A DNA stretch of 64,000 nucleotides from Allocoprobacillus sp002160865 (GCF_042850985.1 NZ_AP031415.1:744001-808000), one strand, 5' to 3'. Shown: positions 33,731 through 42,036, counted from the first letter of the stretch. Notes: generated by a model from the sequence alone, not told the origin. Numbers and translations are program-made.

Positions 33731-33759
33731 TTGTTCATTTAAAGTGAATTTTATATAAT
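33731..33759 (+). promoter_or_regulatory. Promoter of the GH1 gene
   Basis: TTGTTC (33731-33736), 17-nt spacer, TATAAT (33754-33759), with the RBS AAGGAGG about 15 nt downstream. Confidence 0.65.
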
Positions 33760-33787
33760 AAATTTATAAGTATAAAGGAGGCGTAAT

Positions 33788-35224
33788 ATGGTTTTAAGTA
33801 AAGATTTTTTATGGGGTGGTGCTTTAGCTGCCCATCAATTTGAAGGTGGTGTTCTTGAAACATCTAAGGGTTTAAGTGTTGCTGATGTAATGACTGCTGG
33901 AGCACATGGTGTTCCTAGAGTGATTACTGATGGTGTGATTGAAGGTAACTATTATCCTAATCATGTTGGGATTGACTTCTATCATCACTACAAGGAAGAT
34001 ATTGCTATGTTTGCGGATATGGGCTTTAAATGTTTTAGAACATCTATCGCATGGACACGTATCTTTCCATTAGGTGATGAAGATGAACCCAATGAAGAAG
34101 GATTACAGTTCTATGATGATGTGTTTGATGAATTATTGAAATATGGTATTGAACCCGTTATTACATTATCTCATTTTGAAATGCCCTATCATTTAGCTAA
34201 AGAATATGGTGGATTCATGAACAGAAAGACTATTGATTTCTTTGTGAAGTTTGCAAAAGTCTGCTTTGAAAGATATAAAGATAAAGTCAAATACTGGATG
34301 ACTTTCAATGAAATTAACAATCAGATGAATTACAAGAATGATATCTTTGGATGGACAAACAGTGGAGTTCATTTTGGAAATTATGATAATCCAGAAGAAG
34401 CGATGTATAAATGCGCTCATCATACTCTTATTGCCAGTGCACTAGCTGTCAAAGCAGGTAAAGAAATTAATCCTAATTTCAAGATTGGAAACATGATAGC
34501 AATGGTTCCTATTTATCCATATTCATGTCGTCCTGCTGATATGGTATTATCAACACAAATGATGCATGATCGCTGGTTCTTCTGTGATGTACAAGTGAGA
34601 GGACATTATCCAGCATATGCATTGAAGATGTTTGAAAGAAAAGGATTTGATATTGATATAACAGAAGAAGATAAAAAAATCTTGTCAGAAGGAACAGTGG
34701 ATTATATTGGATTTAGTTATTATATGACAAATACTGTTGATTCTACAGCACATAAAGATGTTTCTACTGCAACTGATGGTTCAAGTGAATACAGTGTAGA
34801 AAACCCATATATCAAAGTATCTGACTGGGGATGGGCAATTGATCCAGAAGGGTTAAGATATGCTTTGAATATTTTCTATGAAAGATATGAAAAACCATTA
34901 TTTATTGTAGAAAATGGATTTGGCGCAATCGACGTTAAAGAAGCGGATGGAAGCTGTCATGATCCATATCGCATTGATTATTTAAGAGCCCATATTCAGG
35001 AGATGAAGAAAGCAGTTGAAGAAGATGGTGTAGATTTAATGGGATATACACCATGGGGATGTATTGACTGTGTATCATTTACAACAGGAGAAATGAAGAA
35101 GCGTTATGGATTTATCTATGTCGATAGAGATAATGAAGGACATGGAACGTTAGAAAGAAGCAAAAAAGATTCTTATGACTGGTATAAGAAAGTGATTGCT
35201 TCTAATGGTGAAGATTTAGATTAA
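33788..35224 (+). CDS. GH1 6-phospho-beta-glucosidase
   Basis: 478 residues, glycoside hydrolase family 1. The N-terminus has WGGALAAHQFEGG. The acid/base Glu is in MTFNEINN (near 176) and the nucleophile Glu in FIVENGFGA (near 377). The C-terminal W-G-C block ends with KKRYGFIYVDRD and LERSKKDSYDWYKKVI, where Ser/Lys/Tyr residues that bind the 6-phosphate lie. It splits phosphorylated beta-glucosides such as cellobiose-6-P or salicin-6-P delivered by a PTS. No PTS genes or BglG-type antiterminator are adjacent, so control must come from elsewhere. RBS AAGGAGG; a terminator follows. Confidence 0.92.
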   Translation: MVLSKDFLWGGALAAHQFEGGVLETSKGLSVADVMTAGAHGVPRVITDGVIEGNYYPNHVGIDFYHHYKEDIAMFADMGFKCFRTSIAWTRIFPLGDEDEPNEEGLQFYDDVFDELLKYGIEPVITLSHFEMPYHLAKEYGGFMNRKTIDFFVKFAKVCFERYKDKVKYWMTFNEINNQMNYKNDIFGWTNSGVHFGNYDNPEEAMYKCAHHTLIASALAVKAGKEINPNFKIGNMIAMVPIYPYSCRPADMVLSTQMMHDRWFFCDVQVRGHYPAYALKMFERKGFDIDITEEDKKILSEGTVDYIGFSYYMTNTVDSTAHKDVSTATDGSSEYSVENPYIKVSDWGWAIDPEGLRYALNIFYERYEKPLFIVENGFGAIDVKEADGSCHDPYRIDYLRAHIQEMKKAVEEDGVDLMGYTPWGCIDCVSFTTGEMKKRYGFIYVDRDNEGHGTLERSKKDSYDWYKKVIASNGEDLD

Positions 35225-35230
35225 AACATG

Positions 35231-35259
35231 AAGAAGGAATGAATTTCCTTCTTTTTTTT
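35231..35259 (+). terminator. Terminator of the GH1 gene
   Basis: AAGAAGGAA pairs with TTCCTTCTT (9 bp), 5-nt loop, T run. Confidence 0.8.
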
Positions 35260-35293
35260 GTTTTGATAAATTTAAAAAAATTTGAAATAAAAA

Positions 35294-35320
35294 AAATGAA
35301 GTCTTTTTTGCGTATATATA
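35294..35320 (+). promoter_or_regulatory. 27-nt motif shared with the first Rpn locus
   Basis: 25 of 27 positions match 7791-7817. Here a separate TATAAT (35375-35380) lies further downstream, so the motif is not simply the core promoter. An operator or a transferred unit end is more likely. Confidence 0.5.
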
Positions 35321-35391
35321 AATTAGGGAGGGAAATAAAAATTTACAAATATTTACTTATAGCAAATATAATGATATAATTTTTATAGACC

Positions 35392-35406
35392 TTCCTAAGG
35401 GAGGAA
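35392..35406 (+). promoter_or_regulatory. Small hairpin covering the Rpn Shine-Dalgarno
   Basis: TTCCT (35392-35396) and AGGAA (35402-35406) can pair around AAGGG, hiding the RBS of the full-length nuclease gene. A similar complement (ATCGTTCC/GGAACGAT) covers the RBS of copy 2 at 8858. It is short, so the effect may be modest. Confidence 0.4.
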
Positions 35407-35414
35407 CATGAATA

Positions 35415-36386
35415 ATGTCTGTTTTAAAGAAAGATCATGTTATGAGGGATTTTTTTGGACATCCGGGTCATTTTGCTGATTTTTTAAATGTTTTATTTTT
35501 TGATGGACAAAAGGTCGTTGATGCTTCATACCTGTTTCCATACCAAAATGATAAAACTTATGCAGATTATCATTTTTCAATCGAAAAAAGAAATGATATC
35601 ACAATGAAATGGGATACAGGATTCTGGCAGGTTCTTATTAGCATGGAAGCACAAAGTCAATCAGATTATACAATGACTTCGAGAATTTTATTGTATGATG
35701 CTCTTAATTATGCTTTGCAGGATAAGCATCAAAAAGGTTGTCGTTTCATGCTTGTTATAAGTTTAGTGTTGTATCATGGTGAAGGAAAATGGAAAGCTTT
35801 GACATCATTAATGGATCGTATTGAAGCACCAGAATATCTTAAAAGACTAGGTAATGATTGGAAAATAAAGGTTGTTGATCTTAAAGAATTGGATTATCAT
35901 CTTTTTAGAAATCAGGAGAACAGGCAGCTGATCAAGGGGTTACAATTGATCTGGAAAAAGAATGTAGCAGGGCTTCAAAACATGGTTGTTACAAAGGAAG
36001 TTGCTAAGGTATTGGCAACTTTAACGGGGCAGGAAGAATTGGTTGAAATTATTGAAAAGGAAGGTGAAGAAAAAGTGGAAATGTATTCATTGTGGAAGGA
36101 TGCCATTCATATAGGAATGGAAGATGGTAGAAAAAAAGGGAAAGAAGAAGGAATTAAAACAGGACGTGAAGCAGGAATTAAAGAAGGAATGAAAGAAGGA
36201 ATTAAAACAGGGCGTAGAGAAGGACAACAGATGTTGATTCTTCATTTACTGCAAAATGTACTTGGACAGTTGACACCAGAAATCAAAAAACGTATTCAAC
36301 AATGTGATGAACATATGTTGCAGGTTATAGGTATGCATATTCATCAAATACATAATGAACAAGATGTTTTAAAACTTTTGATGTGA
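35415..36386 (+). CDS. Rpn family recombination-promoting nuclease/putative transposase
   Basis: 323 residues. The nuclease-like domain spans residues 1-205: MRDFFGHPGHFADFLN, NDITMKWDTGFWQVLISMEAQSQSDYTM (near 56-85; Asp and the E-x-Q pair fit the PD-(D/E)XK core of Rpn) and SRILLYDALNY. After 220 comes VEMYSLWKDAIHIGMEDGRKKG and then a repeated unit with KEEGIKTGR, KEGMKEGIKTGR and REGQQ, a coiled-coil-like tail whose repeat number varies in this family. It is not close in sequence to the tandem pair at 7.9-9.7 kb but has the same plan. An internal GTG start with RBS lies at 36075. Its tail is duplicated downstream at 36501. Likely defence/recombination nuclease. Confidence 0.85.
   Translation: MSVLKKDHVMRDFFGHPGHFADFLNVLFFDGQKVVDASYLFPYQNDKTYADYHFSIEKRNDITMKWDTGFWQVLISMEAQSQSDYTMTSRILLYDALNYALQDKHQKGCRFMLVISLVLYHGEGKWKALTSLMDRIEAPEYLKRLGNDWKIKVVDLKELDYHLFRNQENRQLIKGLQLIWKKNVAGLQNMVVTKEVAKVLATLTGQEELVEIIEKEGEEKVEMYSLWKDAIHIGMEDGRKKGKEEGIKTGREAGIKEGMKEGIKTGRREGQQMLILHLLQNVLGQLTPEIKKRIQQCDEHMLQVIGMHIHQIHNEQDVLKLLM
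36075..36386 (+). CDS. Putative intragenic small protein: tail of the Rpn gene
   Basis: AGGAAGGTGA (36057-36066) lies 8 nt before an in-frame GTG at 36075 (codon 221); the ATG at 36081 is an alternative. The product would be about 103 residues (VEMYSLWKDA...). The neighbouring stand-alone copy at 36501 starts at the same codon, where GTG has become ATG. This is good evidence that the position is a real start. Role by analogy to RpnA_S: inhibitor of the full-length nuclease. Confidence 0.5.
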   Translation: MEMYSLWKDAIHIGMEDGRKKGKEEGIKTGREAGIKEGMKEGIKTGRREGQQMLILHLLQNVLGQLTPEIKKRIQQCDEHMLQVIGMHIHQIHNEQDVLKLLM

Positions 36387-36500
36387 GTTGTTGCATAGTG
36401 ATTTTATCTGATATGGATAAAGGAAATGATGTTTAAGTATTCTTTACTTGCAAGAAGATGGGGTATTTTGGATAATGAGTTGTTAAAAGGAAGATGAAAA

Positions 36501-36794
36501 ATGGAAATGTATTCATTATGGAAAGATGCCATTCATATAGGAATGGAAGATGGTAGAAAAAAGGGGAAAGAAGAAGGAATTAAAACAGGACGTAGAGAAG
36601 GACAACAGATGTTGATTCTTCATTTACTGCAAAATGTACTTGGACAGTTGACACCAGAAATCAAAAAACGTATTCAACAATGTGATGAACGCGTGTTGCA
36701 GATTATAGGTATGCATATTCATCAAATACATAATGAACAAGATGTCTTTAAGTTGCTTATAACATGCTATAAAAACAATAAAGAAAGGGTTTAA
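36501..36794 (+). CDS. Stand-alone copy of the Rpn C-terminal tail
   Basis: 97 residues, MEMYSLWKDAIHIGMEDGRKKG..., nearly identical to residues 221-318 of the gene upstream but without the nuclease domain. It has its own RBS (AAGGAAG at 36487-36493, 7 nt before the ATG). One 48-bp repeat block is missing: the tail passes directly from KEEGIKTGR to REGQQ, as if two direct repeats had recombined. The last residues (ITCYKNNKERV) come from new sequence and run into the shared terminator. It could be a pseudogene fragment. However, the clean frame, RBS and start make a free-standing antitoxin-like small protein possible. Confidence 0.6.
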   Translation: MEMYSLWKDAIHIGMEDGRKKGKEEGIKTGRREGQQMLILHLLQNVLGQLTPEIKKRIQQCDERVLQIIGMHIHQIHNEQDVFKLLITCYKNNKERV

Positions 36795-36813
36795 AAAATC
36801 CTTTCTTTATTGT
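36775..36813. terminator. Bidirectional terminator
   Basis: A perfect 14-bp stem ACAATAAAGAAAGG / CCTTTCTTTATTGT with an 11-nt loop between two convergent genes. It overlaps both stop regions. Confidence 0.85.
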
Positions 36814-38144
36814 TGCTGATTCTCTAACCAATTTTCTTTTTTTATACCATAAATAATGCCAATAGCATCAGCTAAGAACCAGCCAATAGGGATAGCCCAC
36901 CAAATTGCTACCGTTCCCCATATTGGCGCAAAAGCATAAGCTAAAACAACACGTGTTCCTAAAGAAGCAATTGTCAAAACAACAGAAATACCCGGTTTTC
37001 CAATCCCACGATAATAACCATAAAGTAAAAATAAACATCCAATACCTAAATAACACATACCTTCAATTTGCAAATATTGTACACCTTGACGGATAATTTC
37101 TACTTCTTCTGGATGAATAAAAATAAGCATCAATGTGGGAGCAAATATATAGACAATCAATGAAATCAACAAACAAAAAATTCCCGAAATAATAACAGCG
37201 GATTTTAATCCTTTTTGAATACGTTGTTGTTGATGAGCACCTTGATTTTGAGCGATAAAAGTAGAAAAAGCATTACCAAAATCTTGTACAGGCATATATG
37301 CAAAAGAGTCAATTTTTACAGCTGCAGCAAAAGCAGACATAGTGATGACACCAAAACTATTGACTAATCCCTGAATCATTAAAATACCAAAATTCATAAC
37401 AGATTGTTGAATACATGTGAGGAGAGAGTAATCTTTAATTTTCATAAAAATATCATAGTCAAAATAACAATGCTGACGTGCTGGTAAAAGATCTTTTTGT
37501 TTTATAAAAACATAAATCATAATACCAAAGCCACTGACACCTTGAGCAATGATGGTTGCCAGAGCTGCACCACCAACACCCATATGAAATGATACAATCA
37601 AATAAACATCTAAAAAGATATTAATTAAAGTTGCCACAGCAAGAAAATAAAGAGGAACTCTTGAATTACCTAAAGCTCTTAATAAAGATGCAAAATAGTT
37701 ATAAAGAAAAGTAAAAAAGAAACCAATAAAAATAATAAAAAGATAATCATAGCTTTGTTGATAAATATCCTGAGGAATATTCATGAAATGAAGAATAGGG
37801 TGGATACAAAGTAGACAAAGTATTTCTAATAAAATAGAAAACACAGCAATACCAATAAAAGAAATAAAAAAAGATGTTTTCATTTTATCTATTTGTTGAC
37901 CACCATAGTACATTGAAAATAAAATACCACTTCCCATACATAATCCTAAAATAATAGATGTTAAAAAAGTCATTAAAGTAAAAGAAGATCCAACAGCGGC
38001 TAAAGCATCAGAACCTAAAAATTGTCCTACAATAAATGTATCAGCAACATTATAGAACTGTTGTAATAAATTTCCTATAATCATAGGAATAGAAAATAAA
38101 ATTAATGATTTTGTAATAGAACCCTGTGTTAATTGATTATTCAT
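36807..38144 (-). CDS. MATE family efflux transporter
   Basis: 445 residues with 12 predicted membrane segments and the usual twofold MatE repeat. N-terminal SLILFSIPMIIGNLLQQFYNVADTFIVGQFLGSDALAAVG is the textbook MATE start, with the second half opening near residue 235 (SLLTCIQQSVMNFGILMIQGLVNSFG). It exports cationic or aromatic compounds against Na+ or H+. It lies 10 nt after the TetR gene on the same strand, which fits a self-regulated resistance pair. It ends in a terminator shared with the Rpn tail copy. Confidence 0.92.
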   Translation of the reverse strand: MNNQLTQGSITKSLILFSIPMIIGNLLQQFYNVADTFIVGQFLGSDALAAVGSSFTLMTFLTSIILGLCMGSGILFSMYYGGQQIDKMKTSFFISFIGIAVFSILLEILCLLCIHPILHFMNIPQDIYQQSYDYLFIIFIGFFFTFLYNYFASLLRALGNSRVPLYFLAVATLINIFLDVYLIVSFHMGVGGAALATIIAQGVSGFGIMIYVFIKQKDLLPARQHCYFDYDIFMKIKDYSLLTCIQQSVMNFGILMIQGLVNSFGVITMSAFAAAVKIDSFAYMPVQDFGNAFSTFIAQNQGAHQQQRIQKGLKSAVIISGIFCLLISLIVYIFAPTLMLIFIHPEEVEIIRQGVQYLQIEGMCYLGIGCLFLLYGYYRGIGKPGISVVLTIASLGTRVVLAYAFAPIWGTVAIWWAIPIGWFLADAIGIIYGIKKENWLENQQQ

Positions 38145-38154
38145 AAAAAAACTC

Positions 38155-38694
38155 CTACAAATTCTCTGTAATCAATGTAGACAATGTTTGTGCATACTCA
38201 TCCATAGATTCAAAATTCCCTTTTTGCAGCCATTCCCTTAATAACATCATAAAGCCACCAATGAATATATGAAGTCTTCTTTTGGTTTCTGGAGAAAGAG
38301 AAAACTCCTGTTGTAATTCTTGAATCATTGCATCTCTAATTTCATTATAAAATTCAAATGTAAAATCCTGATTAGATAAAATACAGTATGTTTCATAGTC
38401 ATTCTTTAAAATATCTAAAATTTTCATTAATAATGTATTGAGCTGTTCAACTAATGTCAGCTTATGATTTTTACGTGTAAAATATAAAATCTGTTCAATG
38501 AATTCACGTTGAAAACTCTCTAGTAAATCCTTTGTATCTAAATAATGGGCATAGAATGTCCCACGACTAATATTGGCTTCATGAACAATATCAGTGACTG
38601 TCACTTTGCTGGCAGGTTTTTCTTTTAAAAGATCAATAAAAGCTTTTTTTATTAATAATTTTGAACGTGTTGCGTTACGATATTCAGTTCTCAT
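38155..38694 (-). CDS. TetR family transcriptional regulator
   Basis: 179 residues. The N-terminal HTH has TRSKLLIKKAFIDLLKEKPASKVTVTDIVHEANISRGTFYAHYLDTKDLLE, the standard TetR layout with recognition helix ISRGTFYAHY near residues 43-52. The C-terminal half (about 70-179) is a helical ligand domain of the TetR_C_7/DhaS-like size. RBS GAAGGAGGGG. A 12-bp inverted repeat (38710-38746) lies directly before the RBS and overlaps the promoter, a good autorepressor site. The MATE gene follows in the same operon, so its ligand is probably a MATE substrate. Confidence 0.9.
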   Translation of the reverse strand: MRTEYRNATRSKLLIKKAFIDLLKEKPASKVTVTDIVHEANISRGTFYAHYLDTKDLLESFQREFIEQILYFTRKNHKLTLVEQLNTLLMKILDILKNDYETYCILSNQDFTFEFYNEIRDAMIQELQQEFSLSPETKRRLHIFIGGFMMLLREWLQKGNFESMDEYAQTLSTLITENL

Positions 38695-38709
38695 TCAAAT
38701 CCCCTCCTT

Positions 38710-38746
38710 CAATATTGGACAGTTTGAACCAATGTGTCTAATATTG
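38710..38746. promoter_or_regulatory. Probable TetR operator
   Basis: CAATATTGGACA (38710-38721) and TGTCTAATATTG (38735-38746) are inverted at 11 of 12 positions with a 13-nt spacer. The site covers the minus-strand promoter region of the tetR-MATE pair. Confidence 0.6.
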
Positions 38747-38858
38747 TATAAATCATGAATATGTGTACATTGTATACATATTTTAAATCTATTATAATAT
38801 ATTTAAATAAGAAAAGTATATAAGAATTTTGTAATATACGTCAAAAGGAGGAATGCTT

Positions 38859-39125
38859 ATGATGAATTTTTATCGCTTGAACCATCGTCTACAACAGATG
38901 ACTTTAAAGATTTTAAAGAATCTTTGTCATCGTCATGATATTGTGATTGAAGATGGTGATTTAAAGATTATTTTACATTTAATCAAAGATAATCCTCATA
39001 CTGTCTTAAATGATGAGTATACTCCTATTTTGTTATCAGAGATTTCACAAAAAACAAGTCAAAAAACATGTTTAAGTTTTAAACCTCTGTTAGATCAAAG
39101 TTATTTACTTAAGGAGATTGAATAG
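38859..39125 (+). CDS. Small uncharacterised protein (possibly DUF2624-like)
   Basis: 88 residues from ATG 38859 (AAAGGAGG at 38845-38852, 6-7 nt before); the ATG at 38853 is too close to the RBS. Helical and soluble, with LKILKNLCHRHDIVIEDGDLKIILHLIKDNPHTVLNDEYTPILLSEISQKTS. The plan of a helix, a short loop, then a Leu-rich helix and a final ExSQxTS region resembles DUF2624, but this is not certain. It is followed by its own terminator, which overlaps the stop codon. Function unknown. Confidence 0.55.
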   Translation: MMNFYRLNHRLQQMTLKILKNLCHRHDIVIEDGDLKIILHLIKDNPHTVLNDEYTPILLSEISQKTSQKTCLSFKPLLDQSYLLKEIE

Positions 39126-39146
39126 CCACGTTTGGTGGCTTTTTTT
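39124..39146 (+). terminator. Terminator
   Basis: AGCCAC pairs with GTGGCT (6 bp), 5-nt loop, T run. Confidence 0.7.
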
Positions 39147-39196
39147 GTTGTTTCATGAAAAAGAAAATGCTAAAATGTGCAATGGGTGAAGGAAAT

Positions 39197-40177
39197 ATGA
39201 AAACAATTGCAATTGTAGCAACAGGAGGAACAATTGCTGGTAGGGGACAGATAGGAAAAGCTGTTGCCTATCATGCAGGTGAAATGGATGTCAATGAAAT
39301 TATTCAATCCATTCCCATGTTGAATCAAGTTGCACATATTAAAGAATATCAGTTAATGAATGTTGATAGTAATGAAATGACACCACAGCGATGGCTTGTT
39401 TTATCTCAAAAAATTAATGAACTTGTAAGACAAGATGATATTGATGGTATCGTTGTCACTCATGGAACAGATACTTTAGATGAAACGGCTTATTTTTTAA
39501 CCTTAACTTTACATACATCTAAACCTGTTGTTGTTACAGGGGCGATGCGACCAGCTACAGCGACTAGTGCAGATGGACCTTATAATTTATATCAGGCTGT
39601 TTGTCTGGCTGCTCATGATGAAGCAAGAAATCAAGGTGTTATGGGACTTTTTTCAAGTACAATATTTTCTGGTAGAGATATCCAAAAGGTGAATAACTAT
39701 AAAGTCGATGCTTTTGAACAAAAAGCTTTCGGATGTTTAGGCTATATGCAAGATCATGAGGTTCATTTCTTTTCTAAAACATTTAAAAAGCACACCATAC
39801 ATTCCTTATTCTCATCATTTGATTATCATGATTTACCAGCAGTAGGAATTGCTTACTTTTATGCTGGAGCAAGTCATGAAATTCTTTATTCTTTGGCTTT
39901 GAATCATCAGGGAATCATTTTAACGGGTTCAGGAAGTGGAAATTACAGTCAAGACTGGTTACATGCTATTGAGGACTTATCAAAGCAAGGTATTATATTT
40001 GTACGTTGTTCACGAGTTTCACAAGGAATTGTTTTTGATGATGAAGTTTTTGATCCCCATCATCTTTGTATTCCAGGTAATACATTAACACCACAAAAAG
40101 CGAGAGTCTTATTGATGTTAGCTCTCACATATACTCATGATTTAGACAAAATAAAGGAGTTATTTAATGAATACTAA
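39197..40177 (+). CDS. Asparaginase
   Basis: 326 residues from ATG 39197 (GAAGGA before it). Asparaginase/glutaminase fold: first catalytic Thr in VATGGTIAGRG (near residue 12), second in VVTHGTDTLDETAYF (near 85), with VVVTGAMRPATATSADGPYNLY. The C-terminal part has the GSGSGNY loop. No signal peptide, so it is cytoplasmic. It hydrolyses L-asparagine to aspartate and ammonia. The exact type is left open because both types share these motifs. The last 11 nt overlap the next gene, a DMT transporter, and a small kinase follows; these three form one operon. Confidence 0.9.
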   Translation: MKTIAIVATGGTIAGRGQIGKAVAYHAGEMDVNEIIQSIPMLNQVAHIKEYQLMNVDSNEMTPQRWLVLSQKINELVRQDDIDGIVVTHGTDTLDETAYFLTLTLHTSKPVVVTGAMRPATATSADGPYNLYQAVCLAAHDEARNQGVMGLFSSTIFSGRDIQKVNNYKVDAFEQKAFGCLGYMQDHEVHFFSKTFKKHTIHSLFSSFDYHDLPAVGIAYFYAGASHEILYSLALNHQGIILTGSGSGNYSQDWLHAIEDLSKQGIIFVRCSRVSQGIVFDDEVFDPHHLCIPGNTLTPQKARVLLMLALTYTHDLDKIKELFNEY

Positions 40178-41042
40178 ACAAAAAGGAATCATCTTTACAA
40201 TGATTGCGACGATTTTATTTGGCATCACACCAGCAGTTGGAAAATTAACTTATGCAATGGGTAATAATGGTGTTCAACTGGCTTTTTTAAGACATCTTTT
40301 TGTATTGCCACTTTTTTTCATTATTGTTATTTATCAAGGGCAATCTTTTCGATTGAACAAATCACAATGGCTGGATGTTTTTAAAGTAGGTTTTTTTGGT
40401 AATACATTAACAATTGTGATGTTATATTCTTCTTATGAATATATTGGTGTAGGAAGTGCTACAGTTTTACATTTTTTATATCCACTTTTTGTTGTTTGTA
40501 TGAATTTTGTTTTGTATCATCAAAAATTAAATAAACAACAATTATGTTGTCTGGTCTTAGCTATTATTGGAATCTTTTGTTTTATGGACTCATCTTCATC
40601 ATCCTTGATGGGCGCTTTATTAGCAATTTTATCCGGTGTCTTTTTTGCATACTATATGGTAGGAATGGACCATTCTTCGATTCGTTATATGAGTCCGTAT
40701 GTTTTTAATTTTTATCTTGTTTTGATGAATTCCATTGTTATTTTTATTTTGGCTTTCTTACTTGGACGTATAACAATATTACCCATCCAAGCGTATATTC
40801 TTTCGGGAGTTGTGGCAGTTTTAACATCTTTAGTTGGTGTTGTTTTACTTCAAAAAGGTATTTATTGTTTAGGGGCTTCTTTGACAGCTATTTTATCGAC
40901 ATTAGAACCTATCACAAGCATTGTTGTGGGGGTTGTCTGGTTGAATGAAAGTTTAACATTATTAAAGATTATTGGTTGTATTCTTGTTTTATTCTCTACT
41001 TTTATATTAGTTAAAGCTCAAAATCAACAGGAGGATATTTAA
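40167..41042 (+). CDS. EamA/DMT family transporter
   Basis: 291 residues with ten membrane segments in two EamA halves (GIIFTMIATILFGITPAVGKL... and YMSPYVFNFYLVLMN...). The family includes amino-acid and metabolite exporters such as RhaT and YdcZ. The second half ends with the typical LSTLEPITSIVVGVVWLNE near residue 250. It overlaps the asparaginase gene and ends at the start of the kinase gene (ATG overlapping the stop). Transport of amino acids linked to asparaginase is plausible but not shown. Confidence 0.88.
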   Translation: MNTKQKGIIFTMIATILFGITPAVGKLTYAMGNNGVQLAFLRHLFVLPLFFIIVIYQGQSFRLNKSQWLDVFKVGFFGNTLTIVMLYSSYEYIGVGSATVLHFLYPLFVVCMNFVLYHQKLNKQQLCCLVLAIIGIFCFMDSSSSSLMGALLAILSGVFFAYYMVGMDHSSIRYMSPYVFNFYLVLMNSIVIFILAFLLGRITILPIQAYILSGVVAVLTSLVGVVLLQKGIYCLGASLTAILSTLEPITSIVVGVVWLNESLTLLKIIGCILVLFSTFILVKAQNQQEDI

Positions 41043-41599
41043 TGATATTAGAAGAACTTATTCATGATTTATCTCAACAATCGTCATTTCTACTAGCTAT
41101 TGATGGCATGAGTGGAAGTGGGAAAACAACTTTAGCTCATCATTTGGCACAGAAATTTCATGCGCAAGTTTTTCATATGGATGATTTCTTTTTGCCATTA
41201 GAAATGCGTACACCTGAAAGATTACAGCAATCGGGCGGAAATGTTCATTATGAGCGTTTTTTAGAAACTGTTTTAAAGCCTCTTTCTTGTCAGCAGGATG
41301 TTGATTATCAGCCCTTTGATTGTCAAGCGATGACTTTGAAAAAGAGTGAACATAAATCTTATTGCCCTTTTTGTATTGTTGAGGGTAGCTATGCTTTGCA
41401 TCCCAGTCTGCAATCTTATTATACTCATGCAGTTGTGTTAAAAATATCAGCCGATACACAAAAAGAACGTTTGTTAAAGCGAAATCCAGAAAAAATAGAG
41501 ATGTTTATCAATAAGTGGATACCACTTGAAAATCAATATTTTCAAGCTTTTGATCTTTTTGGTCAGTATCCTGTTTTAGATGCAACACATATTTTTTAA
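41042..41599 (+). CDS. Uridine-kinase-like P-loop kinase
   Basis: 185 residues. Walker A in AIDGMSGSGKTTLA (near residue 20), then MDDFFLP (near 50), typical of uridine kinases and related nucleoside/sugar kinases, and CIVEGSYALHP (Walker B-like, near 115). It is short and has no phosphoribosyltransferase domain. It lies downstream of the transporter with an overlapping start. It may phosphorylate a nucleoside or a small metabolite. Confidence 0.8.
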   Translation: MILEELIHDLSQQSSFLLAIDGMSGSGKTTLAHHLAQKFHAQVFHMDDFFLPLEMRTPERLQQSGGNVHYERFLETVLKPLSCQQDVDYQPFDCQAMTLKKSEHKSYCPFCIVEGSYALHPSLQSYYTHAVVLKISADTQKERLLKRNPEKIEMFINKWIPLENQYFQAFDLFGQYPVLDATHIF

Positions 41600-41628
41600 T
41601 TCCCTGCATAGTATGTAGGGGTGATAAA

Positions 41629-42036
41629 GTGATTTTAAATGAAGAAGAAGTACAAACAGGGTTATCGTTTGTTTTAAAAGATGTTTTTAAAAAATATGAT
41701 ATTGTGATGCAGGAAATGCATATCAAATTAGCTGATGAAAAACTATTGATGAATGCTGTTCTATTGTATAATCAATATCATGTAGATGTTGTTTGTGATT
41801 TTCAAATACAATATGAAAATCAAAGTTTTATTTTTAAAAATATTCATGGCAAAATAGAATACCTGTTTTTACAATTTCCAATTATAAGTTTTTTGAAATC
41901 ATTTTTGAAAGATTCACATATAATCTTTCAAGACAATCAAATTCAATATCAAATAGCTTTACCTATTCAACAAATGCATATGGGAGAAGGATATTTATCT
42001 ATTCTATTAAAAAACAATCAAAGTGTTTCACTTTGA
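41629..42036 (+). CDS. Uncharacterised small protein
   Basis: 135 residues, starting with GTG 41629 behind AGGGGTGAT. No signal peptide and no membrane segment. Predicted mixed helix-strand fold with aliphatic strands (YHVDVVCDFQIQYENQSFIFKNI, YQIALPIQQMHMGEGYLSILL). The family is not recognised. Its last 19 nt overlap the clpP end on the other strand, and the C-terminal residues LLKNNQSVSL are encoded by one arm and loop of a 19-bp palindrome. Confidence 0.55.
   Translation: MILNEEEVQTGLSFVLKDVFKKYDIVMQEMHIKLADEKLLMNAVLLYNQYHVDVVCDFQIQYENQSFIFKNIHGKIEYLFLQFPIISFLKSFLKDSHIIFQDNQIQYQIALPIQQMHMGEGYLSILLKNNQSVSL

Noticed and set aside
36120..36230. Repeated GGAATTAAAACAGG units as a possible CRISPR or VNTR array
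   Set aside because: They are in-frame repeats coding for the KEGIKTGR tail of the Rpn protein, with no spacers.
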